A stretch of 64,000 bases of DNA from CAZGNZ01 sp964527215 (GTDB lineage Bacteria > Fidelibacterota > Marinisomatia > SCGC-AAA003-L08 > JACNLC01): NCBI GenBank assembly GCA_964527215.1, contig CAZGNZ010000011.1, forward strand, positions 1-64,000, read 5' to 3'. The notes below the pieces were generated by a model. That model worked only from the letters and a program-made list of their open reading frames with translations, was not told the origin of the DNA and ran no database searches. Position 1 is the stretch's first letter. Every line of letters starts with the position of its first letter. The position numbers and the translations under genes are program-made. Of the stretch, positions 35,266-44,522 are shown piece after piece.

Positions 35266-37626
35266 TTGATTCCACAATCGCATTTCCCAATAATGAGAAA
35301 GTTTCTGCTCCTGATTATGGTGATCGGCCTGGGCTGGTCTCAGACCGGTGCCAGAATCTCAGGATATGTCAAAGACAAAACAACGGGGGAACCCGTACTC
35401 TGGGCCAATATCATTCTGCTTGAAACCAATATGGGCGCTGCGACCGATGTTCATGGTCACTACGTAATCCCCCATGTTCCGAAGGGGACATATGAAATCC
35501 GCGGGGTAATGATGGGATACGAGTCATTTACCGATGTTTTTACTCTGAAAGAAGGACAAGATCTCCGTTTGGATATCGAACTCACCCAGACGTTCATCGA
35601 AAATGAATCCATCGAAGTTTCTGCCGAACGCACCCGCTTTGAGGAGAAGGTGGAGATCAGCCGTATTAATCTGTCATTGAGAGAAATCAAAACTGCCCCG
35701 GCGTTGGCGGAAGCGGATATCTTTCGATCACTGCAGCTGATGCCGGGTGTACAGTCTATAAACGATTTCTCATCTGCACTGGTGGTCCGAGGCGGAAGTC
35801 CTGATGAGAACCTGATACTTCTGGATGGAATTGAAGTGTACAACCCTTATCATCTGGGGGGAATTTATTCAACGTTCAATGCGGATGCCCTGGCAGATGC
35901 TGAATTCCTCGCCGGCGGATTTCCATCCATTTACGGAAACCGGAATTCTTCAGTACTTGATATAACCTCCCGGGAAGGTAATTCCAGGCAGGGCCGGTTC
36001 AACACCAGCTGGTCTGAATTATGGAACCTCAGCAGCATGCACGGTGAAATCAGTATGCTCAGTACAAAAATGCTGGCTGAGGGAAAATTGGGGAACGGAT
36101 CATGGGTGCTCTCCGGACGACGGACCTATTTTGATCAGCTTCAGAAATTATACAACTCAATCAAAAACAATGACACAAATGGCGGATACTACTTCTGGGA
36201 CATGCACGGAAAAATCATTCAGAATCTCAATCCCAGAAATCGTCTGACATTCTCCAATTACTACGGCAGGGATATTTTCGATGCTGAATTTGAGTTTGGC
36301 CCGGACGAAGTCGAACTGGGAATGGACTGGGGCAACTATACCACAGGCCTGGAATGGCGTTGGGTGCCCAATTCAAAAATCGTATCCCAGCTGTCTTTTG
36401 CCAAAACCAATTACAACTGGGATTTCCTTCTGGAGGCCACCAATACCGATACGTCACATGGAGAATCCCAATTCGGGTTTGATGAAATGATCAATCTGGA
36501 TGACTGGACACTTAAACATAAAATCGATTGGTTTTATTCGGACAGTCATACCATTACAGCCGGGATAGAGTCCAAAATTCTTGATATGCGAATTGATGTG
36601 AAATCCGGAGATATTTCCCTGCTCTCCCGAAAACAGGACCCTTACCTTCTGTCGGTTTTCGCACAGGATAAATGGCAGGCAACACCGCTTCTGAGTATTC
36701 AGCCCGGAATTCGACTGACGTACTATGAACTCCATGAAAAAGTCTATGCCGAACCCAGAATTGGAATGAAATATCTGCTGGATACAGATCTTGCCCTGAA
36801 AGCAAGCTACGGCATTTACCGCCAGTTTCTATTCACCGATACCAGTGAAGAGGAAATTCTCAGTCTGGTTGATCTGTGGCTCCCGGTCCCGAAAGAAAAC
36901 AATCCGCAGGAAGCACAGCATTATATCGTTGGTATCGAAAAGTGGATTGGTGATGGTTTTTTTGCCAGCGCCGAGGCGTATTACAAACCATACAGCACGG
37001 CACTGACCCGCAATCCTTCCGGAGATCCCACAGAAGATCTGGACGATTTCCTGGAAGGTGAAGCTGAGTCGTATGGTCTTGAACTGCTGATTAAAAAAAA
37101 TACAGGAAAGGTGACAGGCTGGATCGGCTATACCTGGTCATCACTGGAGAAGCGGATTGATTTCAATGATGACGGAATGATAAAGAAATCCGCTGGAGAA
37201 ATTTACAATCCGAAGTATGATCGGCCCCACAATCTGAACTGTGTTGTGAATTATGAGTGGAATTCCCGAAATACCGTTGGACTGGTAATTACGGCCGCCA
37301 GCGGCCAGCCCTATACACCGGTGGTTGGCAAAACATACACTCAGAGCGGATTTGGCGATCCAAATTATCCATACACGGAGATGCAGAATATCACCGGCCG
37401 CCGCAATTCAGCGCGGTATCCCATGTATTTCCGCTGTGATGTCAGCTGGTCGCGCAATATTAAACCATTTGGCAAAAACGGCCTGATGAAATTTCAGATA
37501 CTGAATGTTACCAATCACTTCAATACCCTGCTTTACTCGTGGGATCACACCAAGTCGCCGTCCGAAGTGGTGGCATACAGCATGTTTCCGATCATTCCGT
37601 CACTGGGTATTGAGTTTGAACTGTAG
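35266..37626 (+). CDS. TonB-dependent receptor with carboxypeptidase-regulatory N-domain
   Basis: 786 residues. Outer-membrane gated channel. Signal peptide around MRKFLLLIMVIGLGWSQ, then a carboxypeptidase regulatory-like beta domain (ISGYVKDKTTGEPVLWANI..., about 30-110), a plug domain (SRINLSLREIKTAPALAEADIF to GNRNSSVLDI), and a C-terminal barrel ending in LGIEFEL. Start: TTG 35266 with GGAGG 5 nt upstream; ATG 35293 is the alternative and would begin directly at the signal peptide. The lipoprotein gene 8 bp downstream is a DUF4249-like partner, a pairing common in Bacteroidota and relatives; the imported substrate is unknown. Confidence 0.93.
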   Translation: MIPQSHFPIMRKFLLLIMVIGLGWSQTGARISGYVKDKTTGEPVLWANIILLETNMGAATDVHGHYVIPHVPKGTYEIRGVMMGYESFTDVFTLKEGQDLRLDIELTQTFIENESIEVSAERTRFEEKVEISRINLSLREIKTAPALAEADIFRSLQLMPGVQSINDFSSALVVRGGSPDENLILLDGIEVYNPYHLGGIYSTFNADALADAEFLAGGFPSIYGNRNSSVLDITSREGNSRQGRFNTSWSELWNLSSMHGEISMLSTKMLAEGKLGNGSWVLSGRRTYFDQLQKLYNSIKNNDTNGGYYFWDMHGKIIQNLNPRNRLTFSNYYGRDIFDAEFEFGPDEVELGMDWGNYTTGLEWRWVPNSKIVSQLSFAKTNYNWDFLLEATNTDTSHGESQFGFDEMINLDDWTLKHKIDWFYSDSHTITAGIESKILDMRIDVKSGDISLLSRKQDPYLLSVFAQDKWQATPLLSIQPGIRLTYYELHEKVYAEPRIGMKYLLDTDLALKASYGIYRQFLFTDTSEEEILSLVDLWLPVPKENNPQEAQHYIVGIEKWIGDGFFASAEAYYKPYSTALTRNPSGDPTEDLDDFLEGEAESYGLELLIKKNTGKVTGWIGYTWSSLEKRIDFNDDGMIKKSAGEIYNPKYDRPHNLNCVVNYEWNSRNTVGLVITAASGQPYTPVVGKTYTQSGFGDPNYPYTEMQNITGRRNSARYPMYFRCDVSWSRNIKPFGKNGLMKFQILNVTNHFNTLLYSWDHTKSPSEVVAYSMFPIIPSLGIEFEL

Positions 37627-37634
37627 GGGAAAAA

Positions 37635-38768
37635 ATGAAAAAATATTTACTTTGCAAAATTGGACTGGCAGCATTGTTTTTGATATATCTTTTCACATCC
37701 TGTGAAAAAGAATTGAGTATTACAGATTTTACAGATGATTTTTCCGAATATGAATCGGAACTCAGAATTGAAGCCATTCTTGATCCGGCAGACATCATGA
37801 AAACCACTGTTCGGGTGGATCGCACGATTCTTATTACGGACACCACCATATTCAACGGGCGGGATGACGACAATGACTGGGTTGGATATGAAGACCTGAA
37901 CGGCAATGGTAAATGGGATTCCGGTGAACCGCTGAATGATGATCTGGGCGAGGACGGTTTCGATGGTTCTTCGGAATATACCAATGAATCTGACGATGGT
38001 GAAGGCAACGGCATACCAGACAGCGGTGAACCGCATGTGGATGAACTGGACGAAATACTCCCTCAAATTCATGTCCGGAATGTGGATGTGTTTCTGTATC
38101 GACTGGTCTCGGAAAATCAGAGCGACCGGGTTCTGGTGGCAGATTTTCAGTGGATTGAACAAGCCAACAGTTACGAAGTGGATGTTTATCAAGATCCCGA
38201 CAGTACACTGGAGGAAATTATCACCTATGGGGCGTATCAGCCTTCTCAGGTTTATGAGGATATCCAGTACTACCAACAGTACCTTTTTGAGATTGTCACT
38301 CCTGAAAACCGCATAATACAGGGAACCACTTCACCGCTGCCGCCGGCCATGTTTGAAAACAGTGACCATATCATGGACAATGATACCATACTGGTTCACA
38401 TTGGTGACCCAAGCGGAGTGGATTGGACCACGGATTCCCTCGGGACTGTCTGCTGGGTTACAATTGAAAAGATTTATCCGCAGTTCGAGACAGACATCAT
38501 TATCAGTTACGGATATTCAGGGCAGCCGCTGGAGGGCAGCAGCCGCTGGCTTTACCAGGATATTACATCTTTTTCCACACCGGGCCTGTATCGCTGGGCC
38601 ATTGCCGTTCCCGATCAGGATTACGGCGCGTATTTTTACTCCGAACTTCCCATTAACGACGAAGGGCTCAATAATCTGCGTGATGACCAAAACAATGTGG
38701 TGCTGGGCATTGCCGGTTCATCGTCCTGCAGTTACCAATATGTCAGAGTACTGAACGGCATGCCGTAA
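37635..38768 (+). CDS. DUF4249-like lipoprotein with acidic Ca-binding-type inserts
   Basis: 377 residues. Lipoprotein signal with lipobox LFTSC (Cys at about 23), followed by ELSITDFTDDFSEYESELRIEAILDP, which fits the DUF4249 N-terminus. At about 73-137 there is an acidic insert with loops DDDNDWVGYEDLNGNGKWD and GEGNGIPDSGEP, patterned like calcium-binding loops. It is co-transcribed with the TonB receptor and probably sits at the surface as its accessory protein. Family assignment rests on context and the N-terminal pattern; the insert is unusual. Confidence 0.78.
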   Translation: MKKYLLCKIGLAALFLIYLFTSCEKELSITDFTDDFSEYESELRIEAILDPADIMKTTVRVDRTILITDTTIFNGRDDDNDWVGYEDLNGNGKWDSGEPLNDDLGEDGFDGSSEYTNESDDGEGNGIPDSGEPHVDELDEILPQIHVRNVDVFLYRLVSENQSDRVLVADFQWIEQANSYEVDVYQDPDSTLEEIITYGAYQPSQVYEDIQYYQQYLFEIVTPENRIIQGTTSPLPPAMFENSDHIMDNDTILVHIGDPSGVDWTTDSLGTVCWVTIEKIYPQFETDIIISYGYSGQPLEGSSRWLYQDITSFSTPGLYRWAIAVPDQDYGAYFYSELPINDEGLNNLRDDQNNVVLGIAGSSSCSYQYVRVLNGMP

Positions 38769-38834
38769 GGGAACAAACCGAAATGCTGAAATTCTGGACA
38801 AAAATTGTGGCGAAACATGCGACTGATCGGTGTA

Positions 38835-38867
38835 TCTGATTCCACTATCAGAGCCTGGCGAATCAGA
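38835..38867. terminator. Possible terminator hairpin between convergent genes
   Basis: TCTGATTC (38835-38842) pairs perfectly with GAATCAGA (38860-38867) across a 17-nt loop, overlapping the end of the deaminase gene. T-tracts are short on both strands, so this is weak. Confidence 0.3.
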
Positions 38868-39867
38868 TTTCGGTCTGAAGGCTGCGGACCTGCTGCTGAA
38901 GGGTATTTCTCAGTTCGGATTTTTCTGATTCAGGGATAAAGCTGGCATCCAGTGCGGAAATGTTCGTCTGAAATAAAACTGCCGAATCCCAATGGAATGT
39001 ATCAGCCAGTTTCTGGTATTCCTCAGTTAATGTGATATTGGTGATGGTTCTGGCATCCGTATTGATGGAAAGCTTTATTCCGGATTCCAGCAGTCTGTTC
39101 ACAGGGTGGCTGTTATAATCCGGATAAATATCCGTCTGGATATTACAGGTTGGACAAACTTCAAGCATAATTTCTTCATCCCGAATCTGTTCCATCAGTG
39201 CAGGATCTTCGATGCAGCGAATACCATGCCCGAGCCTGTCGGGTGAAAGGTGTTTCAAAGTTTCCCGGATACTGCCGGGTCCCCGGGCTTCACCGGCATG
39301 GGCCGTAATGGGAATGCCGTGTTCTTTCACCCATTGAAATGCCGGGATGTGAGGAGCCAGCGGATATCCGGCCTCATCCCCGGCGATATCAAATCCCACA
39401 ACAGACGATCCCTTGAAATCAACAGCGAGCTGGGCGGTCCGCATACTATGTTGTTTTGAAAAACGACGGACCGTCGCCAGGATGAGACCCAGTTTGATGC
39501 CGGAATCAGCGGCCTGTTTCCGGGTTTCATCCTCAACAATTTCCACAACCCGGTGTGCAGACAGACTTCCCTGAGTATGCAGCAAAGGTGCAAAGCGGAT
39601 TTCTGCCAGCAATACATTTTCCTGCTTCAGCTGACGGACCAAATCTCCCACAACCAGTCGAAGAGCAGATTCCGTCTGCATCAACTGAAATCCGGAAGGG
39701 GCCCGTTTCAGAAAATCTGCCAAATCCAGACACTTTTCCGGTGCAATAAAATCCCGGTTGTACTGATTACGGGTGATATCCGGGGTAATTTGACGGACGG
39801 CATCATAGCTCAATGAGCAGTCCAGGTGGAGATGGAGTTCGATTTTGGGAAAACGGAGATAATTCAT
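38863..39867 (-). CDS. Adenosine deaminase family protein
   Basis: 334 residues, TIM-barrel amidohydrolase. Metal and catalytic residues are present: LHLHLDCS (the usual motif is HxHLDG; here the glycine is replaced by cysteine), AHAGEARGP with catalytic Glu, RLGHGI, and SINTDA with the zinc aspartate. The residue after that aspartate, an Asp in classical deaminases (NTDDP), is Ala here. Adenosine or deoxyadenosine is the likely substrate, but related deaminases (for aminodeoxyfutalosine, for example) cannot be excluded. Lies upstream of nothing obvious; the diguanylate cyclase gene ends 20 bp before its start. Confidence 0.88.
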   Translation of the reverse strand: MNYLRFPKIELHLHLDCSLSYDAVRQITPDITRNQYNRDFIAPEKCLDLADFLKRAPSGFQLMQTESALRLVVGDLVRQLKQENVLLAEIRFAPLLHTQGSLSAHRVVEIVEDETRKQAADSGIKLGLILATVRRFSKQHSMRTAQLAVDFKGSSVVGFDIAGDEAGYPLAPHIPAFQWVKEHGIPITAHAGEARGPGSIRETLKHLSPDRLGHGIRCIEDPALMEQIRDEEIMLEVCPTCNIQTDIYPDYNSHPVNRLLESGIKLSINTDARTITNITLTEEYQKLADTFHWDSAVLFQTNISALDASFIPESEKSELRNTLQQQVRSLQTEI

Positions 39868-39887
39868 GAGGATGCAAATACCAAAAA

Positions 39888-40907
39888 TTATTCCCGAATC
39901 AGTTCCTTGTCCAGATAGCCTTCCAAAACCACAACCTGATTCCGGCCCTGTTCCTTGGCCTGATACAGCAGCCGATCGGCCGTCTGCATTGCCAGTATGT
40001 GGTGGTGATCCTTTTTGGGTTGAATGCAGGCCACACCGGCGCTGATTGTTACATAGGGTTTAACCTCGGAATTTTCGTTGGGAATCTGGAGTTCTTCAAC
40101 GGCGGTCAGCATGCGCTCTGCAAGCAGTTTTGCCCCTTCGTGCGGCGTATCAGGCAGAATGACGCCAAACTCTTCTCCGCCATACCGCCCGATGAAGTCA
40201 CTGGGCCGTTTCAGAGCCCGTTTCAGCGTTTGGGCAACCTTTATCAAACAGACATCACCCACCTGATGCCCGTAGCGGTCATTCAGCCGCTTGAAGAAAT
40301 CAATATCAATCATGATGATGCTGAGCGCACCGTTGTTTCGTGTTGCTCTTTTCCATTCCAGTATGAATGTCTGATTGAAAAACCGACGGTTGGGAATATC
40401 GGTCAGTCCGTCCATCAGACTGACTTCTTTCAGTTTTTGATTGCTTTTAATCAGTTCCTGAGAAATCCGGATCAGTTCTTTTTCTCTCTGCTTTCGCAGT
40501 TCGGTTTCGGTTTTCAGCTTCAGAACCGATCTCAGCCGGGCACTTATTTCCAGCTCTTCTATGGGTTTGGCAATATAATCAACCGCTCCTGCATCAAAAG
40601 CATTTTTTAGGTTTTCTGAACTGTATTCCCTGGTGACAAGAATAATGGGCACATCCGCCAGTTCAGCATCTGTTTTGATATGCTTGCACAGTTCAAGTCC
40701 ATTCATAATATCCATGGATTCGTCGGCGATAACCACTCCGGTGGAATTTTCCTTGAGTGCTACCAGCGCTTCGATGCCGTTCTGGAAAACCTCCACCTGA
40801 ATTTCCATTTGTTCCAGAATTTCCCGGAATTGCTCGGCATCATCCCGGTCTTCCTGAACAACCATGACCCTGATTGTATTCACTTTTGATTCCAAATCTG
40901 GGGACAT
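39888..40907 (-). CDS. Response regulator with GGDEF diguanylate cyclase domain
   Basis: 339 residues. Receiver domain (about 11-130) with phosphoacceptor Asp in VVIADESMD and the conserved Lys in DYIAKPIEE, then a coiled-coil linker and a GGDEF domain (about 165-330) with active site RYGGEEFGV. Makes cyclic di-GMP when phosphorylated, by analogy with PleD/WspR types. No product-inhibition site (RxxD) is evident five residues before GGEEF; the region reads RPSDFIGRYGGEEF, where RPSD is in fact the RxxD pattern. Its kinase is not adjacent. Confidence 0.95.
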   Translation of the reverse strand: MSPDLESKVNTIRVMVVQEDRDDAEQFREILEQMEIQVEVFQNGIEALVALKENSTGVVIADESMDIMNGLELCKHIKTDAELADVPIILVTREYSSENLKNAFDAGAVDYIAKPIEELEISARLRSVLKLKTETELRKQREKELIRISQELIKSNQKLKEVSLMDGLTDIPNRRFFNQTFILEWKRATRNNGALSIIMIDIDFFKRLNDRYGHQVGDVCLIKVAQTLKRALKRPSDFIGRYGGEEFGVILPDTPHEGAKLLAERMLTAVEELQIPNENSEVKPYVTISAGVACIQPKKDHHHILAMQTADRLLYQAKEQGRNQVVVLEGYLDKELIRE

Positions 40908-40955
40908 GCGGTGGAATATTCCCTTTCTGAAGTCAATATGAGGTTATTCTTGAGG

Positions 40956-41579
40956 CTAATCGAGGAGCGCAATATCACCTTTTCCCTCACGCAGGAGAAT
41001 TACTTCAGGACCGGTGAGATCCAATACGGTGGATGGATCTGAAAAACTGATTCCGTCTGCAAAAACATACCTGACCTTATCCCTGAATTTTTCATAGATG
41101 AGATAGGGATCTGAGATTATCATTTCTTCATCCGTTTCCAATGTGGTCGTAAGGATGGGGGAACCGAGTTCTTTGACAAGCACTCTGGCGAAGTTATTAT
41201 CCGGTATGCGAATACCTACTGTCCTCTGTTTGCTTACAAGCATCTTGGGGACTTTGGTCGTGGCAGGCAGAATGCACGTAAACGCACCGGGCAGAATGGT
41301 TTTCATGGTTTTATAAGCCTGATTGGGAACCTTGGCGTATTCAGCGATGTGTGTAAAATCCGAACATATAAAACTCAGCGGTTTGCGTCGATCCATTCTT
41401 TTCAGCCGGTAGATTTTCTCCATTGCTGATTTGTTGTGAATATCACAGCCAAGCCCATACAGCGTGTCTGTCGGATACACTATCAATTCTCCGTTCTGCA
41501 GTGCTTCGACAGCCATATTCAGGTGTTTGCGGCCAGGTGTTTCCGAATGGATTTCAACGAACATTCCGGACTTACTCAT
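40956..41579 (-). CDS. Sua5/YciO/YrdC-family protein (threonylcarbamoyl-AMP synthase-like)
   Basis: 207 residues. YrdC-like fold, with PTDTLYGLGCDIHN, RLKRMDRRKPLSFIC and PGAFTCILPA. The family makes threonylcarbamoyl-AMP for the t6A37 tRNA modification; the length fits the YciO/YwlC short form. A MITE-like element lies 87 bp upstream. Same direction as the diguanylate cyclase gene, 48 bp apart. Confidence 0.92.
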   Translation of the reverse strand: MSKSGMFVEIHSETPGRKHLNMAVEALQNGELIVYPTDTLYGLGCDIHNKSAMEKIYRLKRMDRRKPLSFICSDFTHIAEYAKVPNQAYKTMKTILPGAFTCILPATTKVPKMLVSKQRTVGIRIPDNNFARVLVKELGSPILTTTLETDEEMIISDPYLIYEKFRDKVRYVFADGISFSDPSTVLDLTGPEVILLREGKGDIALLD

Positions 41580-42108
41580 GAAAACCCTCCCTTATCAGTG
41601 CTTCCGGAGATCATTCCTGCCTAGTAAAGCGGATTCGCTGCCGCCAACGGAATTCGGTTCGATCCTAACCCGAATATTTCATGAGAAATCTATTCCGATG
41701 ATGGATTTGCTCAATTCTACAGCGTTATACTCGAAAAATGTTCTCAACGTACTGTCCAGTACGATTTCACTCATTTTTCTTCATATGCCTTGTAGAATCA
41801 ATCATTTTCATCATCTCATTACGAAGTCTCGTGAAATATCCGGGCTAATCACGATACAGCTTTCTCTCTGCAGCAGTCCGGCGGAATAATTCGGCTATCC
41901 AATACCGGATCCTGAATCCATGCAGGAATCATCTCATTATCAATGTGAAATGCATCAGTAATTTATATTGAAACAACAGTAGAATTCTACTTTCCTGGAA
42001 ATGAATTGCAGTGTGTATCAGGGCGGAACATTCGCAGCGGAAACCGGACAGTTGACAGCCAGATCTATAGAATGACCCAATGACACATTGGTATTTTGGG
42101 GTGTGTAT
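41580..42108. other. Intergenic stretch with a MITE-like element
   Basis: 529 bp. Contains the short element at 41666-41848. The rest shows no gene; a small palindrome GTAGAATTCTAC lies near 41980. Confidence 0.5.
41666..41848 (+). repeat. MITE-like repeat family A, short form
   Basis: 183 bp from TAACCCGAATATTTCATGAG to TCGTGAAATATCCGGGCTAA; the inverted copy at 1695-1877 is almost identical. Compared with the long form it lacks the segment between GTAGAAT and CAAT. Confidence 0.87.
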
Positions 42109-42699
42109 CTACCAGCGTCCCCAGCCTCTTGAGACGGTACCGGACTTCGGGTTTCCCAGCCCAAATGTCAATCCAATGCTGAAGGTCAAATAATGAGGTC
42201 CGCCTCCAGTCATCAGAATATCAAAATCGGGGAAGGTCAGGAATGGAATGCTGAGCTCTTCCATATGATCGGTGACAGACAGATCCAGAGCTGCCCGACG
42301 GGAAACAGGCAGCCGCACACCACCCCGAAAGGCGTAGGCAAGGATGTCATCCTGTACTGTTTTAATTTGTCCGAGCCCGATTGAAACATATGATTTTAAC
42401 CGGTCACCCAATACCTGGTGGCGGTTGAAATACAGGGTAAGAAACCGGATATCTTCATGATAATCCATGATATCAGGATCTGCTTCCAGCTCGGAGTGTG
42501 TGTATTGGGCGGAGATGCTGTAGGACGGCTCAATAAAGACCTCGGCAGAAATGTTTTGGAGCGCCGTGTTTCGATAATCATCATGCCCGGGATTGTGAAT
42601 TCCAAACTGCCCGCCGATTCGCAGTGGAAAATATTCCACTCTGTCTTCAGCTGATAAAAGGGTTATGAGTGATATCAGACACATCAGCCATTTCCACAT
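42109..42699 (-). CDS. Outer-membrane beta-barrel-like protein, unknown function
   Basis: 196 residues, not assigned to a family. Signal peptide MWKWLMCLISLITLLSA, then alternating polar/hydrophobic strands (YSISAQYTHSELEAD, LKSYVSIGLGQIK, HYLTFSIGLTFGLG) suggesting a small eight-stranded-type barrel with a glycine-rich end. Start: ATG 42699 with GGAGGA 4 nt upstream; a TTG at 42711 overlaps that site and is unlikely. It is the last gene of the tamB-to-BatD cluster, 25 bp after the BatD-like gene. Confidence 0.75.
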   Translation of the reverse strand: MWKWLMCLISLITLLSAEDRVEYFPLRIGGQFGIHNPGHDDYRNTALQNISAEVFIEPSYSISAQYTHSELEADPDIMDYHEDIRFLTLYFNRHQVLGDRLKSYVSIGLGQIKTVQDDILAYAFRGGVRLPVSRRAALDLSVTDHMEELSIPFLTFPDFDILMTGGGPHYLTFSIGLTFGLGNPKSGTVSRGWGRW

Positions 42700-42736
42700 A
42701 TGTTCCTCCAATGGTGGTTGGGAATATGAACGGATA

Positions 42737-43630
42737 TCAGGTTGAGGTTTCTATCCCGTTGTGTACCAGTTGGTGATAACGGTCTATCAGGCTTTGGGTG
42801 AGAACAACATCCTGATCCATGGCTTCATACCCGGGAATATGCCGCGCAAATTTTGATAAATCAGAACGCTGCAGCAAGTTCATTGTATCCGAACCAATTG
42901 TATCATCCCGAGTGACTGTTTTGAGGAAGTCCTCCAGCTCCGTTGTGGTCATTTCCATGGCCCGGAAAAAAAATTCGTTCTCCAGATACTGGCGGAATAT
43001 GGATGAAAGCTCCAGATAGAACGATTCGGCTGTTTCAGGAGTAAGCAATGCCGGCTTCTTGAGTGCTTCAAGCTGTCGGGCAGCATGAATGTGGGGTGGA
43101 TCGGCAGGTTTTGTCCATCTCTGAGCCCGTTCTATTTTTCTCTGCCGCTTTCGAAAAAACAAAATTGTCAATGCAACCGAAACTGCCAGCAATACCAGCA
43201 GAAACAACGTTTGGCTCTGATTGATTTTGACCGCATGAAGTCCTTTAATATGTCTGATATCCTGCGCATTTACATCCAAAACGCTGGTCACGGTTACGGG
43301 AACAGGATCTGTGACTAGGGTGGCCGATATCTGACCGTTTTCAAGGATCTCCACCGGAATTCCGGGTATTTCCAAAGCTCCGATTTCCCAGAATGCCAGA
43401 ATGTAGGTGACAGAATTTTCTGTCAGTATGCGATTAATGATGGTCATTTCCTCAGACTGCGATACCAGTTCCGGGAAATTGACGGCCTTTCCCGCTGCCA
43501 CATCTGCCGTTACGGTGAGTCGAACATGATCCCCAACAGTGATTGTATCCGGTTCCACCGTGCTCTCCAGCTGTATCTGCTGGGGAAACACCCCTGCAAT
43601 AAATATTAAAATTGGAAGGAACCTGATCAT
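42737..43630 (-). CDS. BatD-like membrane protein
   Basis: 297 residues. Signal peptide, an extracytoplasmic Ig-like domain (about 18-130; VEPDTITVGDHVRLTVTADV), one membrane helix (TLFLLVLLAVSVALTILFF) and a cytoplasmic helical tail with an arginine-rich start. This layout matches the BatD/DUF4381-like partners of MoxR-DUF58 systems. The start overlaps the DUF58 stop by 1 bp (TAATG), so translation is coupled. Function of the system is not settled; a chaperone or assembly role at the membrane is proposed for relatives. Confidence 0.75.
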   Translation of the reverse strand: MIRFLPILIFIAGVFPQQIQLESTVEPDTITVGDHVRLTVTADVAAGKAVNFPELVSQSEEMTIINRILTENSVTYILAFWEIGALEIPGIPVEILENGQISATLVTDPVPVTVTSVLDVNAQDIRHIKGLHAVKINQSQTLFLLVLLAVSVALTILFFRKRQRKIERAQRWTKPADPPHIHAARQLEALKKPALLTPETAESFYLELSSIFRQYLENEFFFRAMEMTTTELEDFLKTVTRDDTIGSDTMNLLQRSDLSKFARHIPGYEAMDQDVVLTQSLIDRYHQLVHNGIETST

Positions 43631-44505
43631 TACTGGCGTGAGATTTTCTGATTAAAATAATTGACAAGCGGTTCGATATACCCTGTATCGGTGCGAACCG
43701 GTATCAGATCAATTTCATGTTTTTTACAAAACCGCTGGTGCCTGCTTAAACGGGTTTCCATCATGGTACGCATCTCATTCAGAACCGACTCAGAAGTGGT
43801 GTCCACCCAGACGGCATTCTGGTTCTCTGCATCGTGCAGTTTTACCAGTCCCAGGTCAAGCATTTCTATTTCTGCAGGATCCGTCAGCTGGATGCTGATC
43901 AGTTCATGTTTCCGGTTCAGCAGCTGCAGTGCCGTCTCGTAGTCAGAATCAAGAAAATCGGAAATTACAAAGATCACAGACCTCCGCTTCAACATGCGCA
44001 GCAGATATTCCAGTGCTCCCGAGATATTCGTCCTGCGGTCTTCGGCCTGGTGATAAATAAGCTCCCGGATCACTCTCAGTGCGTGGCTCTTCCCTTTCTT
44101 GGGTGGAATGTATGTTTCGATCTGATCTGAAAACAGCAGCAGTCCAACTTTATCATTGTTTTTCGCAGCACTGAGGCTCAGCACCGATGCGATTTCTACC
44201 ATATTGTCGCTTTTCATACTGGAGCCGGTGCCAAAATATCCGGAAGCACTGACATCCACTGCCAGAACCACAGTCAGTTCGCGTTCTTCTTCATATTTTT
44301 TGATATGCGGTTTTCCGGTGCGCGCGGTTACATTCCAGTCAATATCCCGAATATCGTCACCCGGCTGATATTCCCTGACTTCAGCAAATTCCATTCCCAT
44401 TCCCCTGAAAGCGGAATGATACTCACCGCCGAAAAGGTTGTTCACCAGTCGTCGAGTACGGATCTCGATCAGTCGGACTTTTTTCAGGATTTCTGAAGGG
44501 ATCAT
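43630..44505 (-). CDS. DUF58 domain protein (MoxR-associated)
   Basis: 291 residues. DUF58 core with YHSAFRGMGMEFAEVREYQPGDDIRDIDWNV-type block (positions 28-58) followed by a von Willebrand-A-like domain whose metal site reads DVSASGYFG. Partner of the MoxR ATPase encoded 17 bp upstream. Works in protein complex activation or stress response in characterised relatives. Confidence 0.93.
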   Translation of the reverse strand: MIPSEILKKVRLIEIRTRRLVNNLFGGEYHSAFRGMGMEFAEVREYQPGDDIRDIDWNVTARTGKPHIKKYEEERELTVVLAVDVSASGYFGTGSSMKSDNMVEIASVLSLSAAKNNDKVGLLLFSDQIETYIPPKKGKSHALRVIRELIYHQAEDRRTNISGALEYLLRMLKRRSVIFVISDFLDSDYETALQLLNRKHELISIQLTDPAEIEMLDLGLVKLHDAENQNAVWVDTTSESVLNEMRTMMETRLSRHQRFCKKHEIDLIPVRTDTGYIEPLVNYFNQKISRQ

Positions 44506-44522
44506 TTTCTATAGCTGTTCAA

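Noticed and set aside
40078..40266. Possible small gene opposite the diguanylate cyclase
   Set aside because: Codon pattern is that of the antisense strand of the GGDEF domain; no ribosome binding site.
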